Shown here one piece after another: positions 34,664-43,602 of a stretch of 48,693 bases of DNA. A program made the translations under genes and the position numbers. The first letter of the stretch is position 1. Every line of letters begins with the position of its first letter. Origin of the DNA: Liquorilactobacillus uvarum DSM 19971 (GTDB lineage: Bacteria > Bacillota > Bacilli > Lactobacillales > Lactobacillaceae). The notes beneath the pieces were generated by a model. It did not search any database, had not been told where the DNA came from, and worked only from the letters and a program-made list of their open reading frames with translations. The stretch is from the NCBI RefSeq assembly GCF_001434935.1, contig NZ_AZEG01000017.1, positions 1-48,693 of the forward strand. Direction: 5' to 3'.

Positions 34664-35950
34664 TCAGTTGTCCATTACAACTACACCAAGTCCATCTGGA
34701 ATGACTGTTATCTTGGCATCTTTTCCTTCACGTTCAAATGCCATCTCCAAAGCTTGATCGATCGATGTAGCTAATTTCATATGCATGTTTGTTACCAGTT
34801 TAGGGTCGACCAGATCAGAAACCATAATGACATAATGATTTGTCAAAATTCTAGCAAGAATTTGAGAAGTCCATTGATCTGGCACAGTTTTCAAACGTGG
34901 CGTATTAACTGCAGCATCCAAAAATTCTTTTGGATCTTTAACATCTGCCAAGTTATGGTAAAAACCTTCTCCACCATGTCCATCACGACAGCCCGCAACC
35001 ATTATAATCGTGCCATTTTGTTTATTCGTTGCTTCTGCTGCAGTCATACCTTTAACTGCTTGATAAATATTTTGATCAAGTGGAAAACCACCATTAGTTG
35101 AAATTGCAATATCGCTTTTAATTGCTTTTACACCTGCAAGATCGCCCACGAAATCTGTTCCTTTTTTATGTGCTTTCTCTAAGTCTCCTGCAAACGAACC
35201 AATAATATGTTTATCTTCATCTAAAACCACATTCAAAATAAATTTCAAACCCGCTGTCTTTGCAGCATAAACCATATCTTGATGTATTAAATTATGGTGC
35301 AGATTGCCTGTTCTAGAATGTACATCATTAATAAATTCACCTGAATGGTTTGCCATAATTGTTTTATAGGAGGAAATACCTGGTAAAACAGATTTGCGTC
35401 CACCAGAAAAGCCTGCAAAAAAGTGTGATTCAATAAAGCCTTCTGAAATCAGAAGATCTGCTTCTTCAGCAACTTTATTGATAATTAGATCCCCTCCTGA
35501 AGGAAGTTTGCCAATTTTTACCATATCCTCATCTTTTTGAGACATATGCATTACAATCTCTTCATGCTCCACTATTTCTTCACCATATTTATTTACCAGT
35601 TCTTCATGTGTGGATGGACGATGAAAACCAGTTGCAACTAATATTCTAATCCTTGCTTCCGGAGCTGCACTGCGCAAACGACGCAGTAAGATTGGCGTTA
35701 TAATATGCGAAGGTACTGGTCTAGTATGATCTGAACTAATAATTACAATATTTTTTTTCCCTTGTGCGAGACTTTCGAGTGTTGAACTGCCGATCGGATT
35801 GTCTAATGATTTTTCAACCAGTTCTTTCTCCGAGAACTCAGACTTATATGTTGCTGCTTTTGATACGAGTGACCCAGCAAAATTTTTATCTTCAATTTTA
35901 GCTGTTACGTGACCTCGATCATATGGAAGATTGATTTCTACCACAAACAT
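34664..35950 (-). CDS. larA: LarA, nickel-dependent lactate racemase
   Basis: Interconverts D- and L-lactate with a nickel-pincer nucleotide bound to lysine. The 428-residue protein is close to L. plantarum LarA. Catalytic residues are shifted by two: His110 in [13 protein letters not shown], His176 in IESHFFAG, Lys186 (cofactor attachment) in GGRKSVLPG and His202 in [20 protein letters not shown] precedes them. AGAGG lies just before the ATG. It heads larA-B-C-E-D, opposite larR. Confidence 0.97.
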   Translation of the reverse strand: MFVVEINLPYDRGHVTAKIEDKNFAGSLVSKAATYKSEFSEKELVEKSLDNPIGSSTLESLAQGKKNIVIISSDHTRPVPSHIITPILLRRLRSAAPEARIRILVATGFHRPSTHEELVNKYGEEIVEHEEIVMHMSQKDEDMVKIGKLPSGGDLIINKVAEEADLLISEGFIESHFFAGFSGGRKSVLPGISSYKTIMANHSGEFINDVHSRTGNLHHNLIHQDMVYAAKTAGLKFILNVVLDEDKHIIGSFAGDLEKAHKKGTDFVGDLAGVKAIKSDIAISTNGGFPLDQNIYQAVKGMTAAEATNKQNGTIIMVAGCRDGHGGEGFYHNLADVKDPKEFLDAAVNTPRLKTVPDQWTSQILARILTNHYVIMVSDLVDPKLVTNMHMKLATSIDQALEMAFEREGKDAKITVIPDGLGVVVMDN

Positions 35951-36013
35951 TCATCCTCTTTCATTTAATTTTGCTAACAGCAAGTATCATAGCCCCTTAG
36001 TTTTATGTTTTCA

Positions 36014-36043
36014 TTGACAATCATTCATACTAAAGTCCATAAT
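36014..36043 (+). promoter_or_regulatory. larR promoter
   Basis: On the plus strand, -35 TTGACA (36014-36019), an 18-base spacer and -10 CATAAT (36038-36043). It leaves an untranslated leader of about 110 bases before larR. Confidence 0.5.
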
Positions 36044-36061
36044 CAATAAATAGTATCTTAA

Positions 36062-36083
36062 TGCGTTATCATTTGTCAACGCA
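36062..36083. promoter_or_regulatory. candidate LarR operator and larA promoter -35 region
   Basis: An inverted repeat with perfect arms TGCGTT and AACGCA and a 10-base centre lies about 110 bases upstream of larA. The minus-strand TTGACA within it (36074-36079) could be the larA -35. This position suits a Crp/Fnr-type regulator. The -10 assignment (about 36050-36056) is uncertain. Confidence 0.5.
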
Positions 36084-36160
36084 AACTAACAATAAGAGAG
36101 GAATATATAACTACGAAGTAATATAGCTATTACTAAAAAAGAGAAAGAGAGGTTATTTTT

Positions 36161-36847
36161 TTGCCGAATAAAGATATAAATTACTTAGTAAGTTTTCTAA
36201 AGAATAAACAAATTTCCACTATTACCAAGAGTTACCACACCTATCTGACCTTTCACGGTCTGAAAGCCGCAAGTGTTTTCATCCTGAAAGAAGGCATCAT
36301 CAAAACCTCTGTTATCTTACAGGATGGCCGTGAATTCAACATTTCTTACATCAACCAACCAGATGTGATTTCGTTGCTTCATGATGAGGCACTTCAATAT
36401 GATGAACAACCCTTTAACGTGAGAATTGAATCCAGTGAAGCAACTTTTTATCAAATAAATCGAGTTAAATTTTGGAAGTATGTAAATTCAAATTTTCGGC
36501 TGCAGAATTATGTCAAGCAGTACTACCGTCATCGTCTTTCCGAAAGTTCATCGCGTTTACAACGACTGACAATGAATGGAAAGTTGGGAGCTCTAGCTAG
36601 TTTTTTACGCGATATGGCATTTAAATTCGGTCAACCCTTGCCTAATAGTTCAAAAATCATAATTGACTTCAATGTTACAAATGAGGATATAGCGGGTTTT
36701 TGCGGTATTGCCAACCATACTAGCGTAAGCCGCATGATGCGAAAGCTAAAAGAAGAAAAAGTTATCGAGTTTGGAAACAGTACAAAAAACAATCGTCGCA
36801 TCATTATTAGTAATGTTCAAAAATTAGATGATTATATTGCATATTAA
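36161..36847 (+). CDS. larR: LarR, Crp/Fnr-family regulator of the lar operon
   Basis: Transcription factor divergent from larA. Residues 1-125 are a cyclic-nucleotide-type beta-barrel effector domain and residues 140-220 a winged helix with VTNEDIAGFCGIANHTSVSRMMRKLKEE as the DNA-reading part. There are no cysteine clusters of the Fnr type. In L. plantarum the equivalent protein activates lar when L-lactate predominates; that regulation is inferred here. The start is a TTG with GAGAGG upstream, giving 228 residues. Confidence 0.9.
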   Translation: MPNKDINYLVSFLKNKQISTITKSYHTYLTFHGLKAASVFILKEGIIKTSVILQDGREFNISYINQPDVISLLHDEALQYDEQPFNVRIESSEATFYQINRVKFWKYVNSNFRLQNYVKQYYRHRLSESSSRLQRLTMNGKLGALASFLRDMAFKFGQPLPNSSKIIIDFNVTNEDIAGFCGIANHTSVSRMMRKLKEEKVIEFGNSTKNNRRIIISNVQKLDDYIAY

Positions 36848-36905
36848 AAATGCTTTGAGACTTAACCGTTACTGAATATGGCTAAATCTCAAAGTATTTT
36901 TATTA
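36846..36905 (+). terminator. terminator of larR
   Basis: Arms TGCTTTGAGACTTA and TAAATCTCAAAGTA pair with small mismatches and are followed by TTTTTATT, just after the larR stop. Confidence 0.75.
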
Positions 36906-36941
36906 TCGTTATTCAATTCATTTCTTTATTCTGCTTTAAAA

Positions 36942-37670
36942 CTATTTTATTTTAGAAACTGTTTCTTTAAGTAATTTTGTTTGATACTCCGCTGCAAATT
37001 TCTGAGTCAACTGACTTTGCCTACTCTTATCGGTCATCAAACTTGGATCTTGTGTAATCGCCGCCTTCATTTTACTTTCAACATAGACCGTTGCCTGTTC
37101 TTTAGCCTTAACTTGAAAGCTCTTGCTGGACATTTGCTTCTTTAATTCCTTTGCTTGTCCCGTTGACAGGACAAACCAATCTTTTGAAACATAGAAATGA
37201 TTTGTGCTTTTAACTAACTTGTTGTTATTATCTGCGATGCCAAACCAAAACTTATATGCATTAGATTTATACTGCCAACGAACTTTAGTTGTCTTTAAAA
37301 GTGCACCATTACTCCTAACGCGAGTGAGTTTACTGTGAGTATACTCATTTGCTTTAGTGTGACTGACTTTTTTAGCCCTTTCACTTTTGGCATAAATATA
37401 AACATTCTCTTTGCCTGCACTTCCAATTGGTTGAAAAAGCACCATTTTCGTTTTACCTGTAGTGTCTGCGGAATAAATTTTTTGCGAAGTTGTCGTTGTT
37501 ACCTTATGCATTCCAAGGTGCCCATAGTAATTACCGACAATTCCCAAAATTGATCCTAATAATATAACACCTGCAACAAATGTACATAGCAATCTGGGGA
37601 GTACTTTTTCAATATAAATAAAGCTTGTAAAAATGGCGATCGCACCAAAAATTAACGTAATAATGATCAT
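36942..37670 (-). CDS. membrane-anchored protein, probably DUF4811, partner of the DHA2 transporter
   Basis: A 242-residue protein with two N-terminal membrane helices (residues about 1-22 and 28-50) and a basic, beta-rich C-terminal domain that probably faces outside. I believe it is the lactobacillus DUF4811 family, which commonly sits beside DHA2 transporters, though I cannot confirm this. Its ATG overlaps the transporter stop by four bases, so the two are translationally coupled and may work together. Function unknown. Confidence 0.8.
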   Translation of the reverse strand: MIIITLIFGAIAIFTSFIYIEKVLPRLLCTFVAGVILLGSILGIVGNYYGHLGMHKVTTTTSQKIYSADTTGKTKMVLFQPIGSAGKENVYIYAKSERAKKVSHTKANEYTHSKLTRVRSNGALLKTTKVRWQYKSNAYKFWFGIADNNNKLVKSTNHFYVSKDWFVLSTGQAKELKKQMSSKSFQVKAKEQATVYVESKMKAAITQDPSLMTDKSRQSQLTQKFAAEYQTKLLKETVSKIK

Positions 37671-39151
37671 TGAACTTCTCCCCCTTTATTATTCTTCAGA
37701 GTTTTCTTTGCTAGCTTGCTTTTATCTTTCAAAAAGAAAGCCAAACCGAACCCGACAACACTGAATCCTACTGCGATCCAAAAGGCCGCATGGTATCCTG
37801 TCATTGTCGCATTGATTGCCCTAACTTTATATTCCAAAGGTTCTGAGTGCAGCAAATGCTTACCAGGCATCTGTCCTTTAGTCGTATTTGATAAAACCGA
37901 AACAAGGATCGCAGTTCCAATTGAACTTGCGACTTGCCGAACCGTGTTATTAACAGCTGTCCCATGTGATATAAGCTGAATCGGTAAAGCATTCATCCCA
38001 GCCGTAGTTGCCGGCATCATAACCATTGAAATTCCAAACATTCTAAGAGCATACAATAAAACAATATATAATGTTGGAGTTTGTTTAGTAATTAAAACGA
38101 ATGGTAAAGTCCCTATTGTTAAAAGGAATAGACCTAGAATCGCCAATCTACGTGCTCCGAGACGATCAAAAGTTTTCCCTGTAATGGGACTCATGACTGC
38201 CATCATAAGTGCTCCTGGTAAAAGTAGCAAGCCTGAATGGAAAGCGCTCATCCCATGAATCATCTGCAGATACATCGGAATTATCATTTCCACCCCAACC
38301 ATTGCGACCATTACTACTGAGCTTAGGATCGTTGCAATTGTAAATTCAACTGATGAAAAAACTCGTAACTCAAGAAAGGGCTTTTCTATTTTTAACTGAC
38401 GCCAGATAAAGAATGCGATAAAAATCACACCAATTGTTAATGCTGAAAGAACGAGTGTCGACGTCCAACCATTATCCCCTACCGATGAAAACCCATATAA
38501 AAGTGAACCGAAACCTACCGTTGAAAGTGTTAATGAAATCCAATCCAGACTAGATTTACTCGTTTTTAATACCGGCTTCATGAAGAAGAATGCCATTAAA
38601 ATCACAATAGCAACGATTGGAATAATCATTCCAAACAGATCACGCCAGTGCCACGTGTCAATCACAAAACCTGAAAGAGTTGGCCCAATAGCCGGAGCTA
38701 CACCTATGACTACTCCTGCCATTCCCATAGCAACTCCACGTTTATTTGCCGGAAAAACAGAAAGCATAATATTTTGCAGAAGTGGCATCGAGATTCCAAC
38801 ACCAACCGCCTGTATTAATCGTCCGGCAAGTAGGAAAGCAAAAGTTGGGGCTGTCCATGCAGTTATTGTTCCAATTTCAAAGATGCTCATCGCCACAATA
38901 TATAACCATTTCGTATTAAAACGTGTTGACAACCAAGCCGAAACAGGGATCATTACTCCGTTGACCATCAGGAAACCAGTCGTTAGCCACTGAACAGTGG
39001 ATGTTGAAACATCGAATGCTTTCATTAAGGTTGGTAGAGCTGTTGCTAAAATAGTTTGGTTCAAAACCGTACAAAAAGTACCGACTAATAAAATAGCCAC
39101 TAACAAAAAAAGATTGTAACCTTTATTTTTATTATTTTTTACATCAGACAT
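37667..39151 (-). CDS. DHA2-family multidrug/H+ antiporter (MFS)
   Basis: Fourteen-helix drug exporter of the LmrB/EmrB type. Signatures include LNQTILATALPTLMKAF in helix 1, WLTTGFLMVNGVMIPVSAWLSTRF and the antiporter motif C region GPTLSGFVIDTWHWRDLFG. The start at ATG 39151 (494 residues) has GAAGGAA upstream and is preferred to an in-frame ATG ten codons earlier. It is followed by the coupled DUF4811-like gene and faces a divergent MerR-type regulator, which suggests ligand-induced export. Confidence 0.93.
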   Translation of the reverse strand: MSDVKNNKNKGYNLFLLVAILLVGTFCTVLNQTILATALPTLMKAFDVSTSTVQWLTTGFLMVNGVMIPVSAWLSTRFNTKWLYIVAMSIFEIGTITAWTAPTFAFLLAGRLIQAVGVGISMPLLQNIMLSVFPANKRGVAMGMAGVVIGVAPAIGPTLSGFVIDTWHWRDLFGMIIPIVAIVILMAFFFMKPVLKTSKSSLDWISLTLSTVGFGSLLYGFSSVGDNGWTSTLVLSALTIGVIFIAFFIWRQLKIEKPFLELRVFSSVEFTIATILSSVVMVAMVGVEMIIPMYLQMIHGMSAFHSGLLLLPGALMMAVMSPITGKTFDRLGARRLAILGLFLLTIGTLPFVLITKQTPTLYIVLLYALRMFGISMVMMPATTAGMNALPIQLISHGTAVNNTVRQVASSIGTAILVSVLSNTTKGQMPGKHLLHSEPLEYKVRAINATMTGYHAAFWIAVGFSVVGFGLAFFLKDKSKLAKKTLKNNKGGEVQ

Positions 39152-39224
39152 TTTATTCCTTCTTCCATTACTAATACTCATTTATCAAAATAGCACTTTG
39201 AATTATAACTTTTTATAACACCTA

Positions 39225-39241
39225 TGTAAAGTTAGTTTACA
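39225..39241. promoter_or_regulatory. candidate MerR/GlnR-type operator
   Basis: TGTAAAGTTAGTTTACA is a palindrome with six-base arms matching TGTNA-N7-TNACA, the site shape of the GlnR/TnrA branch of MerR regulators. It lies between the divergent transporter and MerR-type genes, 74 bases before the transporter start. Confidence 0.6.
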
Positions 39242-39296
39242 ATATTATTATTATTATTTATAATGTTGTTAAACATATTTAGTAAAGGAGGCTATT

Positions 39297-39746
39297 ATGA
39301 AAAATCAAATGCAGCCAGCAGATATAATCGATTTTCATGATTTTGTAAGAACAATATTAGAAGACAGCAAATTTTATTTAGGCATTCCCGAACTTTCTTC
39401 TATCACTGAAGTTCCCCAAAATAAATTACGCTACTGGAGCCAGAAGGGGTATATTCATGCTTGCGGGGAAAATAAAAAAAATCAATTTAGTTTTGATGCT
39501 GTTTTTCAAATATACACCATAAAATTTTTTCAGAACAAAGGATTTACTTTATCTGTTGCGGCCCAAAAAGCGACTTATTACTCGCAAACTTTTAAAGAAA
39601 TCAAAAAGGGAATGCATTCACGTTTAAAGCAAATTAAAAAGACACCCGAAAAGACTATTATCGATCTAGGGCTTTTTGATCCAGACCCTAGCAAAAATCT
39701 AAACCTCTGTGTCGAAGGAAAAAAAGCATATTTTGAATTAAATTGA
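39297..39746 (+). CDS. MerR-family transcription regulator
   Basis: A 149-residue regulator divergent from the DHA2 transporter and likely to control it. Residues 26-60 form the winged helix (LGIPELSSITEVPQNKLRYWSQKGYI) typical of MerR/GlnR proteins, followed by helices with a lysine-rich stretch and a short C-terminal part. The C-terminus is too short to show a ligand domain, so the signal is unknown. AAAGGAGG precedes the ATG. Confidence 0.88.
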   Translation: MKNQMQPADIIDFHDFVRTILEDSKFYLGIPELSSITEVPQNKLRYWSQKGYIHACGENKKNQFSFDAVFQIYTIKFFQNKGFTLSVAAQKATYYSQTFKEIKKGMHSRLKQIKKTPEKTIIDLGLFDPDPSKNLNLCVEGKKAYFELN

Positions 39747-40141
39747 TAAACATCCTTTATACCAATAAAATACGTTTGCTTAAGCCAAAACAGCGATTCC
39801 TCCAAAAAAGCGGAGTAAAATCGCTGTTATTTGCTCGTGTAAACAACATCTCACTGGTCGTTAACTAAAAGTATGCTTAAACATCCACTGATCATGAGTG
39901 CAATATTACAAAACCTAGTAGAACTTGTACTGCAACCATATGGTGTAGAAATTTTGGGGAATTTCTACAATTTATCTAATTATCTAAGATACAAAACATT
40001 GCCAATAACCTCATGATATTTGACTCCCCTTTTACATAAAACTGGAGCAGAAGTTGAATTTTGACTTAATTTCCTTATTAGTTCCGCGTAGCAACTTAAA
40101 TACAATTTAAATCTAAGCAACAGTAGTAAAATAAACCATTT
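39747..40141. other. intergenic region, with terminator of the MerR gene
   Basis: Contains a plus-strand hairpin (39787-39831, arms AACAGCGATT/AATCGCTGTT with internal CTCC/GGAG) that probably terminates the MerR gene. A short perfect stem GTAGAAATT/AATTTCTAC (about 39947-39970) of unknown role follows. No gene was recognised. Confidence 0.6.
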
Positions 40142-41131
40142 TTATGCTTTTCTCTTTTCTGACCACAATGCAATCGGTGAACAAATCAATACAAAAACTG
40201 CTGCAAAAATATATGTCTTGCTAAATGCCTGTGTTATTTTGTCATCTTTTTCATGCTTAATATGACGTAATGCCGTTTTTAATTCTTCACTCTGTGCAAT
40301 AAGTGCTATAGACTGCGTTATTTTGCCTTGACCATCAGATATTTTAGACATTGCTTTTGCAACACGTTGATGGCCTTGCGTTATTATTTCAGTCTTGTTG
40401 CCAGCAACAGCAGGACTGCTTTGCGATAACTTATTCAGAACATCGTTTTTTTCAGTAACTTTTTTAGATGACTCACTAAGGCTCTGGCTTCCAGCATACA
40501 ATTTCTCTAAATATTTATTTTCTGTTAGTTTAGGCAGCTGTTTTTTTTTGCTCAGCAGCTTGTGTAAGCTTGAGTTTTATTTCACGCATTTGCTTTTTGC
40601 TAGTAGTATTGCTTTCCTGTTTCTTTTGTTGGAAAGCCTTTCTGGTCTGTTTTCTCGCTGTACGCTTAACATCAGGGGCAAGTGTTCTGTGGCTAATTGT
40701 TTGAAGTGCATCTATTTTTATATTTTGTCTAGCAGTATCTATGTGTGCATTTAATAACGTTACAAGAATTGCAATCCCCAAACACATTCCTAGCTGTCTG
40801 CCAGTATTAACTATTCCCGATCCTAACCCGCTTTTATTTTTAGGTAGCGGATTAATAGATGACACAATTGATTGATTAGCGAATCCAAAACCAAATCCAT
40901 GAAAGATTAGAAAAACAACCATAAGGATTTTGGGTGTATCTGGTTTAATCAATGCTAGCAATAATAAGCTGAGACCAATTATCAACATTCCTGCAAAATT
41001 TACAGTTGATGCACCTGTTTTAGCTGCCAGCTTAGTACCTAAGGGCATTGCAACTGCCACTAGACCGGTGCGATAACCAACGCAGCATTCAAGGCGGAAT
41101 AGTTTAATACGTTCTGCAAGAAGTAATTCAT
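40142..41131 (-). pseudogene. decayed C-terminal part of a DHA2 MFS transporter
   Basis: Remains of a second DHA2-type drug exporter. A first piece (41060-41131) reads MNYFLQNVLNYSALNAALVIAPV and stops; the second (40530-41060) continues in another frame as VAVAMPLGTK and runs through two membrane helices; the third (40142-40540) continues in a further frame after a run of nine A residues on the coding strand and ends in a final helix and SEKRKA. The first eight or so helices, roughly 300 residues, are missing. With an N-terminal deletion and two frameshifts it cannot make a transporter. The remaining piece has a long helical insertion before the last helix. Confidence 0.88.
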
Positions 41132-41164
41132 TATCAGTGATGGACAGATAAAGGGGCTGGAAAA

Positions 41165-41722
41165 ATGAATGGAAAACAAAGAATGGCCGAGCAGTCGCGC
41201 CTTTGGTTATGGGAAGCTCTCGTAAGATTATTACAACAGCAAAGTTATCAAGACATTACGATTTCAGCAATCGCCAACGAAGCTCAATTGGCCAGACGTA
41301 CTTTTTACCGTTCTTTTAAAAGTAAAGATGATCTGGTTGACTATTATTGTCGCAGTGCTATCAACCGTTATCTGAAAAAATTGAAAGCAATTGACACAAC
41401 GGATGCTTCTTTTGAAATTGTCTTAAAAACTTTTTTTGATTTTTGGTGGTCTGAAAAAGCAATCCTGCGTTTGTTAATAAAAAACAATTTATTCAATCGC
41501 TTATTGACCACTTGGACGCCACAATTGTCAAAAATTTATGCTAGGTTTCAGGTTCCTTGGCATATCCATGGCTCCTCCACTGAAATAAGTTATATTATGA
41601 CTTTTTCAACCGGTGGTTTTTGGAATGTTCTAAATCACTGGCTGATTAAGGAACATCCTGAACGACCGGAAGAGGTCACACAAACCTTGCTGAAAGCCCT
41701 AAACAAGCTTTCACAAATTTAA
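41165..41722 (+). CDS. TetR-family transcription regulator
   Basis: A 185-residue TetR/AcrR-type repressor with an N-terminal helix-turn-helix (DITISAIANEAQLARRTFYRSFKSKDDLV, residues about 30-60) and a helical ligand domain. It faces the decayed MFS gene, which was probably its target. Only about 33 bases separate them, so its own promoter may have been affected by the deletion. AAGGGG lies before the ATG. The reading frame is intact. Confidence 0.9.
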   Translation: MNGKQRMAEQSRLWLWEALVRLLQQQSYQDITISAIANEAQLARRTFYRSFKSKDDLVDYYCRSAINRYLKKLKAIDTTDASFEIVLKTFFDFWWSEKAILRLLIKNNLFNRLLTTWTPQLSKIYARFQVPWHIHGSSTEISYIMTFSTGGFWNVLNHWLIKEHPERPEEVTQTLLKALNKLSQI

Positions 41723-41732
41723 TGAATAAATC

Positions 41733-41775
41733 CAAATAAAGCCTGAAACAAAACTAACATTTTTGTTCCAAGCCT
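41733..41775 (-). terminator. terminator of the amidase gene
   Basis: On the minus strand GCTTGGAACAAAA pairs with TTTTGTTTCAGGC and a TTTATTT tail follows. It lies between the convergent TetR and amidase genes and may serve both. Confidence 0.65.
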
Positions 41776-41863
41776 CTTGAATCTATTCTATTGATTATTT
41801 CAATACTAATGTTTTCACAATATTTATACATTTTTTTATACAAAACAACATATATTCATTAAT

Positions 41864-43321
41864 TTAGTGTAGCATTTTAAACGTATTTTCTTCTTCAAAC
41901 AATTGCCCTATCCGTAGTAATGTACTTTCATCACCCTTACGACCGATAAATTGAATACCCAATGGTAACCCGTTTTTTGACACAAAAGTCGGTAAACTGA
42001 TTGCTGGCTGTCCTGTCATGTTTGCCTGCTGCGTAAATGGCGTCAATTTCAAACTTCTTTCAAAAAACTCAGCAATCAAATTCAAACGTTCAGTCCTCCC
42101 TAATTCAGTCACATGTTGCATCTTTTCAATACTTGCAGGTGTAATTAGTTCTTCATTGATTTTAGGTGCTGTATAAGCTGTCGTTGGTGTCAAATACACA
42201 TCATAATTCTCATACAGGTGATCCATTATTGCACTGGCTTCATCCCATAAACTTAACGTTTTGCTATAATCTTTCGCACTTAGAAGCAACCCGGCTTGAT
42301 AAATAACCCATGTCGTAAGTTCCATATCTGCAGCTGTTACCCGACGATTTATTTGCTGCTCAATTTTTTCAAACATGCTAGCAGTTTCTCCAGAATTAAC
42401 AATATAGTAACTTCGCATCAATTCCGATCCATTTAATGGATTTTTAATCTCCTCGGTTTGAATTCCTTGACTATTCAAAAAATCGACTGCCTCTAAAACA
42501 GCTGTTTTTGCATCATTACTTACTTCTGATCCGACAGGCGACTCGATGCTGTACGCTACTCTTAGTTTTTGTTTAAAAGGTTGCTCAGCTTTCACTAAAA
42601 ATCCTGGTTTGATTAGAGGAGTTTGAAAAGGTGCTGCCGGTTGAACAATTTGCAAAGCATCCAATAAGGCGGCTGTGTCACGTATCGACTTCGTCAATGC
42701 AAAGTTAATTGCTGCCCCCTGCCACCCACGCCAAGATGCAGGCCCAACTGGAACACGTCCTCGAGTAGGTTTCAAACCGATCAATCCTGAAAAAGAAGCA
42801 GGTATCCTTATTGACCCACCACCATCGTTTCCGGCAGCTATTGGTACAATTCCGGCAGCTACCGCACTTGCTGATCCACCTGACGATCCACCAGGTGAAT
42901 ATTGTAAGTTCCACGGATTGTGTGCTGCCCCGTACAAAACCGGATCAGTAATATTCTTAAAACCAAATTCTGGAACATTGGTTTGACCGATAACAATAAA
43001 TCCGGCTTCTTTGAGACATTTAACGAAATTGTCTGTTTTTTGTGCGTAATTGTCTTTTAGAAGCCGTGACCCGTTGGTGTCTGGTTCTCCTGCAAGACTT
43101 TGCCCGAGTCCCTTCAATAATAATGGAACACCCGCAAATGGCTGCCCTCTGTCAACAAAATTTTGTGCTTCCTCTAATGCACGCTCATCCCGCCTTTTGA
43201 TCACTGCATTGAGCTTACCGTTCAACTGATCAATCTTTTGATAACTTTCTTTAATGAGTTCTACCCGATCAACCTTACCGTTTCGAATTGCTTCAGACAT
43301 ATCTAATGCGTCCATACTCAT
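41864..43321 (-). CDS. amidase (amidase-signature family)
   Basis: Hydrolase of the amidase-signature family, which includes GatA and peptide or aryl amidases. The Ser-cisSer-Lys triad is visible: LLLKGLGQS carries the Lys (about residue 68), SPGGSSGGSASAV the middle Ser and GGSIRIPASFSGLIGLKPTRGR the nucleophilic Ser. Length 485 is usual. It is not GatA by context, because no gatB/gatC are near, and its C-terminal part (GQPAISLPTFVSKNGLPLGIQ) is that of stand-alone amidases. The substrate is unknown. Confidence 0.9.
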   Translation of the reverse strand: MSMDALDMSEAIRNGKVDRVELIKESYQKIDQLNGKLNAVIKRRDERALEEAQNFVDRGQPFAGVPLLLKGLGQSLAGEPDTNGSRLLKDNYAQKTDNFVKCLKEAGFIVIGQTNVPEFGFKNITDPVLYGAAHNPWNLQYSPGGSSGGSASAVAAGIVPIAAGNDGGGSIRIPASFSGLIGLKPTRGRVPVGPASWRGWQGAAINFALTKSIRDTAALLDALQIVQPAAPFQTPLIKPGFLVKAEQPFKQKLRVAYSIESPVGSEVSNDAKTAVLEAVDFLNSQGIQTEEIKNPLNGSELMRSYYIVNSGETASMFEKIEQQINRRVTAADMELTTWVIYQAGLLLSAKDYSKTLSLWDEASAIMDHLYENYDVYLTPTTAYTAPKINEELITPASIEKMQHVTELGRTERLNLIAEFFERSLKLTPFTQQANMTGQPAISLPTFVSKNGLPLGIQFIGRKGDESTLLRIGQLFEEENTFKMLH

Positions 43322-43494
43322 TTAATCAGTCCCTTCACTTTTAACGGAAACGTTTTCTAAATACAGTTTTAATTTTAAACTGACAGCAAAGCATTATGCA
43401 AATTTTTAAAAATCAATGTAAAATAAAAGTCACTGGCAAAATTTAGATATCCTAATGAAATCCTAGCCATTTAATTTATTTTCTTTATCTTAAA
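43322..43494. other. intergenic region without gene
   Basis: Sequence upstream of the amidase, AT-rich; it presumably holds the amidase promoter. No gene or repeat was recognised. Confidence 0.45.
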
Positions 43495-43539
43495 CAAAAA
43501 CGAAACTAGAGCTTTTATTCACTCTGGTTTCGTTTTTGT
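43495..43539 (-). terminator. terminator of the que operon
   Basis: AAAACGAAACTAGAG pairs with CTCTGGTTTCGTTTT (one mismatch) and reads on the minus strand into TTTTTG. It lies about 65 bases after queT. Confidence 0.82.
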
Positions 43540-43602
43540 GATATTTTGCTGTTTAATTATAACTAAAGAGAACACTACTCGTTATTGCATCTTTAACTAT
43601 TA

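Noticed and set aside
41864-43321. The amidase as GatA of the tRNA amidotransferase
   Set aside because: No gatB or gatC lies nearby, and the C-terminal sequence fits stand-alone amidases better.
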